Assembly: GCF_900110645.1 (NCBI RefSeq)
Contig: NZ_FOFB01000020.1
Coordinates: 62,001-126,000 of the forward strand
Direction of reading: 5' to 3'
Length of the DNA stretch: 64,000 nucleotides
Origin: Neolewinella agarilytica
GTDB lineage: Bacteria; Bacteroidota; Bacteroidia; Chitinophagales; Saprospiraceae
Shown: positions 42,568 to 52,333 of the stretch, piece by piece
Position numbering within the stretch: position 1 is the stretch's first letter
Layout of the letters: every line of letters begins with the position of its first letter
Translations under genes and position numbers: made by a program
Notes under the pieces: generated by a model
Database searches by the model: none
What the model saw: only the letters and a program-made list of their open reading frames with translations
Told to the model about the DNA's origin: nothing

Positions 42568-45500
42568 ATGAAAAGAACTTTACTCTTATTTCTCCTTGTG
42601 TTCGCTGCTTTCACCGTTTTTGCCCAGACAGCCCTTTCCGGGAAGGTGATTGATATCGATAATAACAAGGAGCCCTTACCCTTCGCGACCGTCCAGATTT
42701 TTAAGGACGGTGCTTTCTACCAGGGAGCAAATACCGACTTAGACGGTAACTACTATTTCTCTAATATTGACCCGGGCACTTACGATATCCAGGTTGATTA
42801 CACCGGTTATCCACCCACCAAGCTGACGGGTATCCCCGTCAAAGCCGGCCAGACCAACTTCGCCGACGTCGAAGTATCCGGCGAAGGAGGGGTAAACCTT
42901 GATGTGGTGGTCGTAAAGGGCTTCAAAGTCCCTCTCATCGAGCAAGATAATACTACCTCCGGCCAAACGGTCACCTCTGAGCAGATTCGTAACCTGCCAA
43001 CGCGTAACATTAACCAGATTGCTTCGATCACCGCCGGTGCCTCCTCTGCGGACGAAGGCGGGGCCATCAACATTCGTGGCTCGCGTTCGAATGCCACGGA
43101 CTACTACGTGGATGGTGTACGGGTAAGCTCAAATAGTATCGGTATTCCGGATTCTGAGATTGAGCAGCTACAGGTAATTACCGGCGGAGTGGAAGCCCGC
43201 TACGGTGACGTAACCGGAGGAATCATCTCTGTAACGACCAAAGGCCCGTCCAACAGCTTTAACGTGAACGCAGAAGCAGAAACCAGTGAGGGCCTGGATG
43301 CCTACGGTAACAGCCTGGTTGGCTTGTCCGTCAATGGGCCGATCCTGCGCAGTAAGAAGAGCGGTAATTCAATTCTCGGTTACCGCTTCTCCGGTCGCTA
43401 TACTTACCGGGAAGATGACGATCCCAGTGGCGTTCCGCTTTACCGGGCCAAAGATGAGGTCATTGCAGCGCTGGAGGCAGAGCCAATTACCATTCGTAAT
43501 GGTCAGCCTTTTGTTGCCGCTGACTTTCTCACCCAGGATGATGTAAATGTCATTGAGACTCGTCCTTTCGAGGCCAGTGATGTCCTCAACTTGAATGGCA
43601 AAATTGATGCCCGCCTCAGTGATGCCATCGATGTTTCTCTTACCGGGGCTTTTGGTCAGGGAAGTAACCAATTTACGCCAGGCTCAACGAGTGGAGCCGG
43701 AGGTCGTTCTCCCTGGCGCCTGCTTAACGCACAGCACAACCCAACCAGCAATACGCAGAACTACCGGGGTAACTTCCGCTTCCGTCACCGTTTGGGTGGC
43801 TCAGGAGTGGCAGACGGCGACGGTGCAGCGAAGAGCGTCATCCAGAATGCCAGCTATACCTTACAGTTTACGTTGGAGAATAATACCTCTGACCTGGCGG
43901 ATCCGATCCACGGTGATAACTTCTTCGACTACGGCCACGTAGGTACCTTCGATGTGGATTATATCCCCGTATATGATTTCCGTTTCGATACCACCAGCCA
44001 GAGTTTGCAGCCGTTCCAGATCGACTACCGGGAAATTCTCCGGAGCTTTGATCCTTCAACGTCTAGCAATCCAACACTAACCAACTATAACAACTACCTG
44101 GGCTTTAATGATGGGGATGTGTTCACCAGCGACAACTACGGTATCATCAATATTGGTAGCGGAGGCCCGACGCTGGACCAATTCGCTGCCGTTAATGGCC
44201 GGACGCAGGCATTGTTCAACGACAGCTGGGGTTTTCATCGTAACGTAGGAGCGGTATACAACCTCTACCAGAAAGCGGACAACGACATCTACACCTTCCA
44301 GGCGAATGCTGCCTTTGAAATCGTTCCCGGAAGCTCTGACAAAAGCCGTCACAGCGTTCAGTTCGGGGTGATTTATGAGCAGCGGACCAACCGTGGTTAC
44401 TCTCTTAACCCCAGTGGTTTATGGACCGTAGGCCGGCAGTTGGCCAATATCCACATTCCTTCCGTTGCTGAAGACAACCGGGTGGTGGACAGTATTGCCA
44501 TTAACGAGCTTAACTTCAATGCCAATGCCGCGGTTGTGGCACCAACGGTTACGGATCAGGACGGACAATTCTACCGTGCCGTCCGGGAACGCCTTGGAAT
44601 TCCGCTTGACCAGCACATCAACATTGATGGGCTTAATCCGGATGACCTTAGCCTGGATATGTTTAGTGCCCGTGAACTTACCTTCAACAACTTGCTTGAT
44701 TACTTTGGCTACGACTACCTGGGCAATGAGTTTGACGGTACATTCGACGATTTCTTTACCATTGACCCATCTACGGGGGAAAGAGCTTTCAATGTAGCTC
44801 CTAACCGGCCTATTTATGCGGCGGCCTATCTGCAGGATAAGTTCACCATCAACAAAATGATCTTCCGTGTTGGTGTTCGTGTTGATCGTTATGATGCTAA
44901 CACCCGGGTGCTGAAAGACCCTTACAGCCTTTATGAAATTATCGGGGCTGATGATTTTCACGCTAATTTTGGTGGTGAAAGGCCCGGTAGTATTGGAGAA
45001 GATTATGCTGTCTATACTTCAGAAGACAATGGTACTGAAGTACAAGCTTACCGAAACGGTGACGACTGGTTCCTGCCGAACGGTACGCCCGTTAACGGTG
45101 CTCAGGAAATTGAGGGTATTCGTACGGGGCTGGTCTTTCCGAAATACGCTAATTCTGCCGTCCATGAGGTCGCTAACTTCATCAAGGATGACGAATTTAC
45201 GGTTGAAACCTCCTTCAAGGATTATGAAGTACAGTTTAACGTGATGCCACGTCTGGCTTTCTCTTTCCCAATTTCTGAGGATGCCAACTTCTTTGCACAC
45301 TACGATGTCTTGCTGCAGCGCCCACCAAGTGGAACACTGGCTACGGCTTTGGACTACTTCTTCTTTGTGGAGCGCGCTGGTGGTTCTACCTTCAATAACC
45401 CTGCTCTCCGTCCGGAGCGTACGGTTGATTATGAGGTAGGCTTCAAAACGCGCCTTTCTGAAACGTCAGCACTTACCATTGCTGCCTACTACAAGGAAAT

Positions 45501-46251
45501 GCGTGATATGATTCAGTTGCGGACTTACTTCCCGGTTCCACTGGTCAATCAGTACACGACCTATGACAACCAGGATTTCGGCACAGTAAAAGGTTTCAAC
45601 CTTACTTATGACTTGCGTCGGACAGCCAACTTTACGGTCAATGCCAACTACACGCTGCAATTTGCGGATGGTACGGGTTCTGATGCCAACAGCCAGCAAG
45701 GACTGACGAACCGGGGTAACCTGCGTACGCTCTTCCCGCTCAACTTTGACGAACGCCACCGTATCAACCTGGTACTGGATTACCGTTTGGACAAAAACAG
45801 CAACGTGCCTAAGTTCCTGCACAACGTAGGTGCCAACCTTCAAACTTCGGCAGTTACTGGCCGTCCTTACACGGCAACCTTCCTCCCTTCTGAATTGGGA
45901 GGTTCCGGTACGCAGGGAGCCATCAATGGTGCCCGCAAGCCGTTCAACTTTACCCTTAACGGACAGATTAACAAAGACATCTTTTTTGGTAAGGGGTCTT
46001 ACGTGAACATCTACTTCCGGGTATCTAATATCCTGGACCGCCGTAACGTACTGAATGTCTACTCCGCTACGGGCTCTGCTGATGATCCGGGCTTCTTACA
46101 GTCCAGCTTCGGCCGCGACCAACTGGAGAGCATTAGTGGCACTTCCCGCGAAGTGGACAGCTACCTGGCATCCTACTCCTGGAGAGTTCTGAATCCTGGC
46201 TTTTTCACCTTGCCTCGCCGGATGTTCATCGGTGCAATATTCAGTCTCTAA
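42568..46251 (+). CDS. TonB-dependent receptor with carboxypeptidase-like N-terminal domain
   Basis: About 1227 residues from ATG 42568, where a clean signal peptide begins (KRTLLLFLLVFAAFTVFAQ). A CarboxypepD_reg-like domain follows (ALSGKVIDIDNNKEPLPFATVQIF, DLDGNYYFSNIDPGTYDIQV). The plug domain has LPTRNINQIASITAGA, INIRGSRSNATDYYVDGVRV and EARYGDVTGGIISVTTKG. The rest is a long 22-strand-type barrel ending in RRMFIGAIFSL. It is an outer-membrane importer or, in this context, part of a surface complex. It is co-directional with the giant secreted protein and the PorV-like gene, 36 bp before the former. The substrate is unknown; no TonB box was identified with confidence. Confidence 0.93.
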   Translation: MKRTLLLFLLVFAAFTVFAQTALSGKVIDIDNNKEPLPFATVQIFKDGAFYQGANTDLDGNYYFSNIDPGTYDIQVDYTGYPPTKLTGIPVKAGQTNFADVEVSGEGGVNLDVVVVKGFKVPLIEQDNTTSGQTVTSEQIRNLPTRNINQIASITAGASSADEGGAINIRGSRSNATDYYVDGVRVSSNSIGIPDSEIEQLQVITGGVEARYGDVTGGIISVTTKGPSNSFNVNAEAETSEGLDAYGNSLVGLSVNGPILRSKKSGNSILGYRFSGRYTYREDDDPSGVPLYRAKDEVIAALEAEPITIRNGQPFVAADFLTQDDVNVIETRPFEASDVLNLNGKIDARLSDAIDVSLTGAFGQGSNQFTPGSTSGAGGRSPWRLLNAQHNPTSNTQNYRGNFRFRHRLGGSGVADGDGAAKSVIQNASYTLQFTLENNTSDLADPIHGDNFFDYGHVGTFDVDYIPVYDFRFDTTSQSLQPFQIDYREILRSFDPSTSSNPTLTNYNNYLGFNDGDVFTSDNYGIINIGSGGPTLDQFAAVNGRTQALFNDSWGFHRNVGAVYNLYQKADNDIYTFQANAAFEIVPGSSDKSRHSVQFGVIYEQRTNRGYSLNPSGLWTVGRQLANIHIPSVAEDNRVVDSIAINELNFNANAAVVAPTVTDQDGQFYRAVRERLGIPLDQHINIDGLNPDDLSLDMFSARELTFNNLLDYFGYDYLGNEFDGTFDDFFTIDPSTGERAFNVAPNRPIYAAAYLQDKFTINKMIFRVGVRVDRYDANTRVLKDPYSLYEIIGADDFHANFGGERPGSIGEDYAVYTSEDNGTEVQAYRNGDDWFLPNGTPVNGAQEIEGIRTGLVFPKYANSAVHEVANFIKDDEFTVETSFKDYEVQFNVMPRLAFSFPISEDANFFAHYDVLLQRPPSGTLATALDYFFFVERAGGSTFNNPALRPERTVDYEVGFKTRLSETSALTIAAYYKEMRDMIQLRTYFPVPLVNQYTTYDNQDFGTVKGFNLTYDLRRTANFTVNANYTLQFADGTGSDANSQQGLTNRGNLRTLFPLNFDERHRINLVLDYRLDKNSNVPKFLHNVGANLQTSAVTGRPYTATFLPSELGGSGTQGAINGARKPFNFTLNGQINKDIFFGKGSYVNIYFRVSNILDRRNVLNVYSATGSADDPGFLQSSFGRDQLESISGTSREVDSYLASYSWRVLNPGFFTLPRRMFIGAIFSL

Positions 46252-46287
46252 AAGAACCACCAACACCTCAATTATAATTTTTAAGCT

Positions 46288-49200
46288 ATGCAAATTAAGC
46301 AGCATATTCTTTTCGTGATCGTGCTGGTGGCCCTGTTGCTACCCACGACTCAAGTAGAGGCCGCTAAAGACCCTACCCGGGCACCCAGACCCGTCAGCGC
46401 TTCTCAGCAACAGCGCATTGATTTCAGGTCTAACTGTGACAATGCTACCAAGCAGATTGACATGGAGATCAATAATGTCCGTGCTCGTCTTACTACGGGA
46501 GGAGACGTTTGGTGGGATGGCACTAACGGTCGCTATATCGTTCCTAAGCCACCGGAAGGGGTTCAGGAGATCAGCTCTATTTTTGCCGGAGCCGTCTGGC
46601 TCGGTGGCCGTGACCCCGGCGGCGGGTTGAAAGTTGCTGCTCAGGATTATGGCCGGAGCGACGCTGAATTTGACTATTACCCCGGGCCTTTAACGGATGA
46701 GGGAACCACTTCTAAAGATACTTGTGCCCGCTGGGACCGTTTCTTTACGGTAAAGGGACAGGATATACGTGATTTCCGGAAACTATACGAAGATGCTTTA
46801 GAGGCTAATGAACTGCCTTTGGATCCGTCACAGATTCCTTCCGATATTCTAGGTTGGCCTTCAACGGGCAACCCTTACTTCTTTGATGAGAACGGCTTTG
46901 AGCTTCCGAATACTAACCAGGGACTGGCCGGTTTCTGGGACGAAGACCTCGACGGTATTTATGACCCGACACTAGGAGACTACCCGATTATCGAAATTCG
47001 GGGTTGTGGCGAGACGCCTCAGTTCCCCGAAGAAATGGCTTTCTGGATTTATAACGATGCGGGTAACACGCACCGGCAGTCGGGTACGCCGACTCAAATT
47101 CAGATGGAAGTTCAGGTACAGGCTTTTGCTTATACTACTTCCGATGATATCAATAACATGACCTTCCAGCGCTATAAGCTGATCAATCGGGCACAGGAGG
47201 ATATCCTGGATACTTACTTCGCCATGTGGGTTGACCCGGATTTGGGTTGTTTTACGGACGACTACGTAGGTTGTGACACTACTCGTTCCCTCGCTTACGT
47301 CTATAATGAAGACGAATTGGACGGCGCAGACGGTTGTACCTGTTCAGGTGGTGTGAATACGTATTGTGACGAAATTCCAATTCTGGGCGTTGATTACTTC
47401 CGTGGCCCGCGTGCTCCCATTTTCGAAAATGGCGTTCAAGTAGGTGAGGAAGAACTCGGAATGAGTTCGTTTATCTACATGAACAACCTCGGAATTGGTG
47501 GTCCGGCTCCCGCTACAACTGACCCCAGTACTGCAGAAGAATACTACAACTATCTGCAGGGTATCTGGCGGGACGGTTCTCCGCTCTTTGACTCAGAAAG
47601 TGGCTATGACGTACCTGGTGGAACACCCACCCGCTATGTCTTTACGGGTGCCCCCAATGACCCGGATGGTCACTCTATGGTAACGGCCGATCTTCCCTTT
47701 GGTGACCGTCGTACACTGCAGGCTTCCGGTCCCTTCACGCTCCAGCCCGGAGCGGTTAACGAGCTTATCGTTGGGGTAGTTTGGGTTCCTAACCAGACCT
47801 ATCCTAACCCTTCCATCCAGCGTTTGCAACAAGCAGACGACCTGGCGCAAAGTCTTTTTGATAACTGTTTTGACATTTGTGACGGACCCGACGCACCAGA
47901 CGTTGACATCATCGAGCTGGATCAGGAAATTGTATTACTTCTCAGTAATGGCGGGAGTAGCAATAACTTCAACGAGCAGTACACAGAGCCTGGCCTTGGG
48001 GTACCCCGTGGTTTTGACAGTCTCTACCGTTTCGAAGGCTACCGTGTTTACCAATTCAGTGGCCCGAATATTTCACTTGCTGATGTCGATGATCCGGAAC
48101 GGGTGCGTGAGATTGCCCAATTCGATCTCAACAACGGTATCACTAAGGTATTTAACTGGGACCCCATCGGGGAAAATGATAACCCCCTTACGGATCCCTT
48201 CCTGGTACCTTCGCTGCAGGCTTCCGGTTCCGATAACGGTATTCGTCACAGCTTGCGAATTACCCAGGACGCCTTCGCCAGTGGCGGTGAAACACGCTTG
48301 ATCAACCATCGTCGGTACTACTTCACGGTAGTAGCTTATGGTTACAACAACTACAAGGAGTACGACCCGCTGGATCAGGATAATCCGGGGCAGTCTCAGC
48401 AATACAAAGCTTCCAGCCGAAACATTGGCGACCCGCTTACCGGACAGCCCTTCTATGAGGTTATCCCCCGTCCGATTCTCGATAAGGAGCTCGCCGCAGA
48501 ATATGGCGACGGAGCGGCCATTACCCGTATTTCCGGAGAAGGAAACATCGGGAACTTCCTGGACGTAACGGCCGAAACCCGTGAGGCCATGGAGGCTGCT
48601 TTCGCCGCAGGAGAAGACTTTAACGGTGAAATCACCTATGAAGTCGGTGCCGGTCCGATCGATGTATTCGTTGCTAACCCGCTCGACGTAGTGGACGGTG
48701 AATACGAAGTAACTTTCTTCGATGAAGACATGAGCAACGACGACCTTGATGCTCCTGTCAATTGGATGCTACGCTGCCTTGGTGATTGTGGTGAACCCAC
48801 GATCATCAGTGAGCGCCCCATCAGTGAAGATAATGAGCAAATTGTGCCTGAGTTTGGCTTTGCCGTCCGGGTTGCTGACCCCGCTGAACCGGGGGATGAC
48901 CCTGATGGCGCTAACGGTGCTGTTGGTGGTACCATCACCTATGACGATCCAGACGCTGACCCCTGGTTAACCTTCCTTCCGGACAATTTCTCCGTCGGGA
49001 CGGGTATCGCCCAGTTGGATGTTAACCTGTTCGATTACGTCGATACAGAAACATTTGATTCCTTTGAGGAAGATGATCCGGAACAGCGCTACAGCGATCT
49101 GTTCCCGGGAATTTACCCTTATCAGCTCATGGACTGGGAGGCTAAAGAGAACGGCGTTCCGTTTATCTCTCCGGTGTGGCTTTCCACGACTTCCACCAAC

Positions 49201-50373
49201 GGTAGTGCGGCCCGCTTCTTTAGCATGGATCAGTTAAACAACGTGGATATTGTTCTTACCAGTGATAAGTCGCTTTGGAGCCGTTGTCCGGTTATTGAAA
49301 CGGCTAACTATTTTACGGAAAACGATGGTGTATTCAGTCAGCCAGACGACCACGCCCGGATGTTTGACACCCGTGACGCACCGAGTGTTACCAGAGAAGC
49401 TGATGCTAACGGCCTGCCAATGGTAGACGAAAATGTTGACCCTGATCTGGCCCGGGGTATGGGTTGGTTCCCCGGCTACGCCGTAGATGTGGAAACAGGT
49501 CAACGACTGGAAATCTTCTGGGGAGAAAACAGCTTGTACGACGGTCGACAGGTGGAGACTGACGGAGACGATTTTACCGTTCAGGGCAATGGTAATGACA
49601 TGATCTGGAATCCTTCTGATGTTGTGTTCGAACAGGTGCCAGGCCAACAGGGGCTCAGTCTCTTTAATTTCGTAGCGGGTGCACAGCACTTCTTCTACGT
49701 TACCAAGCGCCCTTACGATGGCGGTGAGTATCTGGAAGGTCGTTTTGAGCCTCGTACTACCCTTAGCCGTAAGGTGAATGGTGTACGGGAGATCATCTGG
49801 GCAGGCTTCCCGCTCTTGACGCCGGGAGCTGAACTGTTGTCTTACGAAGACGGTATCATCCCTAACGATGCAACCATTAAGTTGCGGGTGACGAACAAGT
49901 ACAACTACGCCGAAGGAACGGAAGACAGCAATGGCTACCCGACCTACCGCTTTACCATTGACGGTAAGAGTGCTAACGAAAACCTCGATGAGGCGGGTGT
50001 TGCCCGGGCATTGGATATGATCAATGTTGTTCCTAACCCTTACTACGGCTTTAGTGTCTACGAAGACAGCCAGTTTGAAACAAACGTGAAGATCACCAAC
50101 CTGCCCGCGCAGGCAACGGTGACGATCTACTCGCTTGACGGTAAGTTTATCCGTAAATACGAACGGGACGAAATTCCTGCAACGGTTCGCGGAGGCAACG
50201 GTCCGATTGGCTCACGTCAAATCTCTCCGGCTCTGGAATGGGATTTACGGAACTTCAAGCAGATCCCGGTTGCCAGTGGTGTTTACCTCATCCACGTTAC
50301 CGCACCAGGTATGGGTGAGCGGACGCTGAAATTCTTCGGGGTGCAGCGGCAATTCGATCCTTCGGGGCTGTAA
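46288..50373 (+). CDS. Giant secreted protein, probable T9SS cargo
   Basis: A 1361-residue protein with a signal peptide (HILFVIVLVALLLPTTQVEA). The bulk is acidic, Asp/Gly/Pro-rich surface-protein sequence without a catalytic family I recognise. Early blocks include IFAGAVWLGGRDPGGGLKVA and GLAGFWDEDLDGIYDPTLGD. The last 100 residues (INVVPNPYYGFSVYED, VTIYSLDGKFIRKYERD, ASGVYLIHVTAPGMGERTLKFFGV) have the FlgD-like/T9SS type A sorting-domain pattern 'NPxxG..., iyd..Gk.., GvYl..v'. It is therefore likely exported by the Por secretion system. It is flanked by the receptor and a PorV-like shuttle barrel. Function is unknown. Confidence 0.85.
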   Translation: MQIKQHILFVIVLVALLLPTTQVEAAKDPTRAPRPVSASQQQRIDFRSNCDNATKQIDMEINNVRARLTTGGDVWWDGTNGRYIVPKPPEGVQEISSIFAGAVWLGGRDPGGGLKVAAQDYGRSDAEFDYYPGPLTDEGTTSKDTCARWDRFFTVKGQDIRDFRKLYEDALEANELPLDPSQIPSDILGWPSTGNPYFFDENGFELPNTNQGLAGFWDEDLDGIYDPTLGDYPIIEIRGCGETPQFPEEMAFWIYNDAGNTHRQSGTPTQIQMEVQVQAFAYTTSDDINNMTFQRYKLINRAQEDILDTYFAMWVDPDLGCFTDDYVGCDTTRSLAYVYNEDELDGADGCTCSGGVNTYCDEIPILGVDYFRGPRAPIFENGVQVGEEELGMSSFIYMNNLGIGGPAPATTDPSTAEEYYNYLQGIWRDGSPLFDSESGYDVPGGTPTRYVFTGAPNDPDGHSMVTADLPFGDRRTLQASGPFTLQPGAVNELIVGVVWVPNQTYPNPSIQRLQQADDLAQSLFDNCFDICDGPDAPDVDIIELDQEIVLLLSNGGSSNNFNEQYTEPGLGVPRGFDSLYRFEGYRVYQFSGPNISLADVDDPERVREIAQFDLNNGITKVFNWDPIGENDNPLTDPFLVPSLQASGSDNGIRHSLRITQDAFASGGETRLINHRRYYFTVVAYGYNNYKEYDPLDQDNPGQSQQYKASSRNIGDPLTGQPFYEVIPRPILDKELAAEYGDGAAITRISGEGNIGNFLDVTAETREAMEAAFAAGEDFNGEITYEVGAGPIDVFVANPLDVVDGEYEVTFFDEDMSNDDLDAPVNWMLRCLGDCGEPTIISERPISEDNEQIVPEFGFAVRVADPAEPGDDPDGANGAVGGTITYDDPDADPWLTFLPDNFSVGTGIAQLDVNLFDYVDTETFDSFEEDDPEQRYSDLFPGIYPYQLMDWEAKENGVPFISPVWLSTTSTNGSAARFFSMDQLNNVDIVLTSDKSLWSRCPVIETANYFTENDGVFSQPDDHARMFDTRDAPSVTREADANGLPMVDENVDPDLARGMGWFPGYAVDVETGQRLEIFWGENSLYDGRQVETDGDDFTVQGNGNDMIWNPSDVVFEQVPGQQGLSLFNFVAGAQHFFYVTKRPYDGGEYLEGRFEPRTTLSRKVNGVREIIWAGFPLLTPGAELLSYEDGIIPNDATIKLRVTNKYNYAEGTEDSNGYPTYRFTIDGKSANENLDEAGVARALDMINVVPNPYYGFSVYEDSQFETNVKITNLPAQATVTIYSLDGKFIRKYERDEIPATVRGGNGPIGSRQISPALEWDLRNFKQIPVASGVYLIHVTAPGMGERTLKFFGVQRQFDPSGL

Positions 50374-50387
50374 AGCTTCCGTTATCC

Positions 50388-50409
50388 GGCGCGGACGCAG
50401 GTGCAAGGG
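50388..50409 (-). repeat. Dispersed GC-rich motif after the T9SS cargo gene
   Basis: GGCGCGGACGCAGGTGCAAG, 15 bp past the stop codon. In the CTGCACC-first direction it reads back into the cargo gene, so it does not follow the usual orientation toward a start codon. It pairs with the inverted copy at 50461-50483. Confidence 0.75.
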
Positions 50410-50460
50410 TTTTTCTTTGAGGCAATGGAGGCTGATTTTTCCACTGCTTTTAATAAACAT

Positions 50461-50483
50461 CCCCCTGCACCTGCGGCCCCGCC
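50461..50483 (+). repeat. Dispersed GC-rich motif before the PorV-like gene
   Basis: CCCCCTGCACCTGCGGCCCC on the plus strand, 82 bp before the PorV-like ATG and reading toward it. Inverted relative to the copy at 50388, with a 51-bp spacer. Confidence 0.75.
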
Positions 50484-50564
50484 CTAATCTTAACTTAACC
50501 GGGACAAGCACTGCTTACGCCCGAAAAAATATTCCCTTTTCCGGGAACCAACCTATACAGTAGT

Positions 50565-51614
50565 ATGAAGAAAATCTACCTACTCGTTCTTTGTTTCGGC
50601 CTGGCAGCAAGCAGCCTCTTTGCCGGAAACCCCGACCGGCAGGGCGAAGCCGGAGCCGCTCAGTTGCTGATGAACCCATGGGCTCCCAGCGCCGGTTTGC
50701 ACTCACTTAATACGTCTAGTGTCTACGGCGTGGAATCCATGAGAATTAACCCGGCTGGCTTGTCTCGTATGACGGGCACAAGCGTCATGATTGGCTATGC
50801 TAACTACCTTCAGGGTACTGGCCTTTCGCAGCAATCTCTTGGCGTAGCCAGCCGTGGAAAGGGTGGCAGTGCTATTGGCTTCAGCATCCATAGCCTTGAT
50901 TTTGGAGACGTACCCGTTACGACCACTAACCAACCGGAAGGCACCGGTGCCTTACTGAACATCAGCTTTATCAACATCGGTCTTAGCTACAGCTATACCT
51001 TCGAAGAAGCGGTTTCCGTGGGCGTAACCCTGCGCGGCGTTAGTGAAGGGACCAGTGACGTTAGCGCCTTCGGCTTCGCCATTGACGCTGGTGTGCAGTA
51101 CGTTACCGGTGAGAAGGATGAATTCAAGTTTGGCCTCAGCCTGCGCAACATCGGTTCCAGAATGGCTTACGGCGGTCAGGGGCTGGCCACTTCGGCCCCG
51201 AACCCCGATCCATCGACTTCTTATAATCTTACCTTTGATCAGCGTGCTGCTGGTTTCGAAATGCCCTCTGTACTGAACATCGGCATGTCGTACGATCTTC
51301 TGTCCGGAATCGAAAATCAGCGGGTTACCTTGATTGGAAACTTTACGGCGAACTCCTTCAGCCGGGACCAACTCGGTGCTGCCATGGAATATGCCTTCCG
51401 CGAGCAGTTCATTGCCCGGGTAGGCTACCGTACCGATATGGAGACTGATGAGCTGACGGAAGTACCGCTGTACGACGGATTGAGCGCAGGAGCCAGTATC
51501 CGCGTACCTTTCTCGAAAGGGGACGCGAGCCGCAGCTTCAGCGTTGATTACGCCTGGAGAAATACGCGCATTTTCAACGGTACCCACAACATTGGTCTCA
51601 GCGTTTCTATCTAA
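50565..51614 (+). CDS. PorV/PorQ-family outer-membrane barrel
   Basis: A 349-residue barrel. The signal peptide is KKIYLLVLCFGLAASSLFA. The motif GVESMRINPAGLSRMTGTSVMIGYANY is the 'NPAGL' hallmark of PorV/PorQ and FadL-related Bacteroidota proteins. Later strands include GFAIDAGVQYVTGEKDEFKFGL, LGAAMEYAFREQFIARVGYR and the C-terminal HNIGLSVSI. PorV shuttles T9SS cargo from the SprA translocon to the attachment machinery. The gene lies downstream of a likely T9SS cargo, suggesting a dedicated shuttle. It could instead be a fatty-acid-type porin. Confidence 0.85.
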   Translation: MKKIYLLVLCFGLAASSLFAGNPDRQGEAGAAQLLMNPWAPSAGLHSLNTSSVYGVESMRINPAGLSRMTGTSVMIGYANYLQGTGLSQQSLGVASRGKGGSAIGFSIHSLDFGDVPVTTTNQPEGTGALLNISFINIGLSYSYTFEEAVSVGVTLRGVSEGTSDVSAFGFAIDAGVQYVTGEKDEFKFGLSLRNIGSRMAYGGQGLATSAPNPDPSTSYNLTFDQRAAGFEMPSVLNIGMSYDLLSGIENQRVTLIGNFTANSFSRDQLGAAMEYAFREQFIARVGYRTDMETDELTEVPLYDGLSAGASIRVPFSKGDASRSFSVDYAWRNTRIFNGTHNIGLSVSI

Positions 51615-51641
51615 AAGCTACTGATTCAACAGATTGCCGGC

Positions 51642-51673
51642 TTTGCTGCTCTAAAGGAAAAGTCGTATCTTTG
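51642..51673 (+). promoter_or_regulatory. Promoter upstream of greA (TTTG-N20-TATCTTTG)
   Basis: TTTG at 51642-51645 and TATCTTTG at 51666-51673 with exactly 20 bp between them match the Bacteroidota -33/-7 consensus in both boxes. The predicted start is near 51680, giving a leader of about 175 nt before greA with a terminator inside it. Confidence 0.75.
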
Positions 51674-51691
51674 AAACCATAATATACTCAA

Positions 51692-51730
51692 AAGCGTTCT
51701 TACCACTACGGTAAGGACGCTCTTGTTTTT
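51692..51730 (+). terminator. Strong intrinsic terminator in the greA leader
   Basis: A 12-bp stem with one G-U pair (AGCGTTCTTACC 51693-51704 with 51710-51721) has a 5-nt loop and is followed by CTTGTTTTT. It lies 19 bp after the -7 box of the promoter and 125 bp before the greA ATG. It may also end the upstream PorV-like transcript. Confidence 0.9.
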
Positions 51731-51854
51731 ACCCTTCGCCGGTGGAAGACCAAGCACGGCGGTAAATAGTTAACCCACGGCATGCCAGGTTTTTGCGACT
51801 TTCCCCCAGGGAAAGACGGGGAAACTTTCTGCATTGCCTAAAACTTGCATGACC

Positions 51855-52328
51855 ATGTCCCAAACGCACTACCTGTCTCAGGAAGGATATGATAACCTTC
51901 GCGCTGAACTTGATGAACTCACCACAACGGGCCGCTCTAACGTAGCTAAGGCAATTGCCGAGGCACGGGAGAAAGGAGACCTCTCAGAGAACGCTGAATA
52001 TGACGCAGCAAAAGACGCTCAGGGCCTTTTGGAGATGAAAATTAACGAGTTAGAAAAAATAATGGCCAACGCCCGTGTGTTGGACACCAGCCAACTGGAC
52101 ACCAGCAAGGTAACGGTGATGAGCAAGGTGACCATCAAGAACCTGAAGGTCAATAAAGAGATTACTTACATGCTCGTTGCGGAAACAGAAGCCAACCTGC
52201 GGGAAAAGAAGGTTTCGGTAAACAGCCCAATGGGCCAGGGCTTGCTGGGGAAAGCGGTAGGCGACATCGCAGAAGTGACTACGCCAAATGGTACCATTCA
52301 GTTTGAGATCATGGCTATCAATATCTAG
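51855..52328 (+). CDS. greA: Transcription elongation factor GreA
   Basis: A 157-residue GreA; the ATG at 51855 (MSQTHYLSQEGYDNL) is chosen over two closely spaced upstream ATGs (51834, 51849) because the conserved N-terminus begins there. The coiled-coil tip has the acidic pair in EKGDLSENAEYDAAKDAQG, which enters the RNA polymerase secondary channel. The C-terminal FKBP-like domain ends SVNSPMGQGLLGKAVGDIAEV. It rescues backtracked polymerase by promoting transcript cleavage. A promoter and an intrinsic terminator in the leader suggest attenuation. The HIT gene follows 5 bp downstream. Confidence 0.97.
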   Translation: MSQTHYLSQEGYDNLRAELDELTTTGRSNVAKAIAEAREKGDLSENAEYDAAKDAQGLLEMKINELEKIMANARVLDTSQLDTSKVTVMSKVTIKNLKVNKEITYMLVAETEANLREKKVSVNSPMGQGLLGKAVGDIAEVTTPNGTIQFEIMAINI

Positions 52329-52333
52329 ACTCA

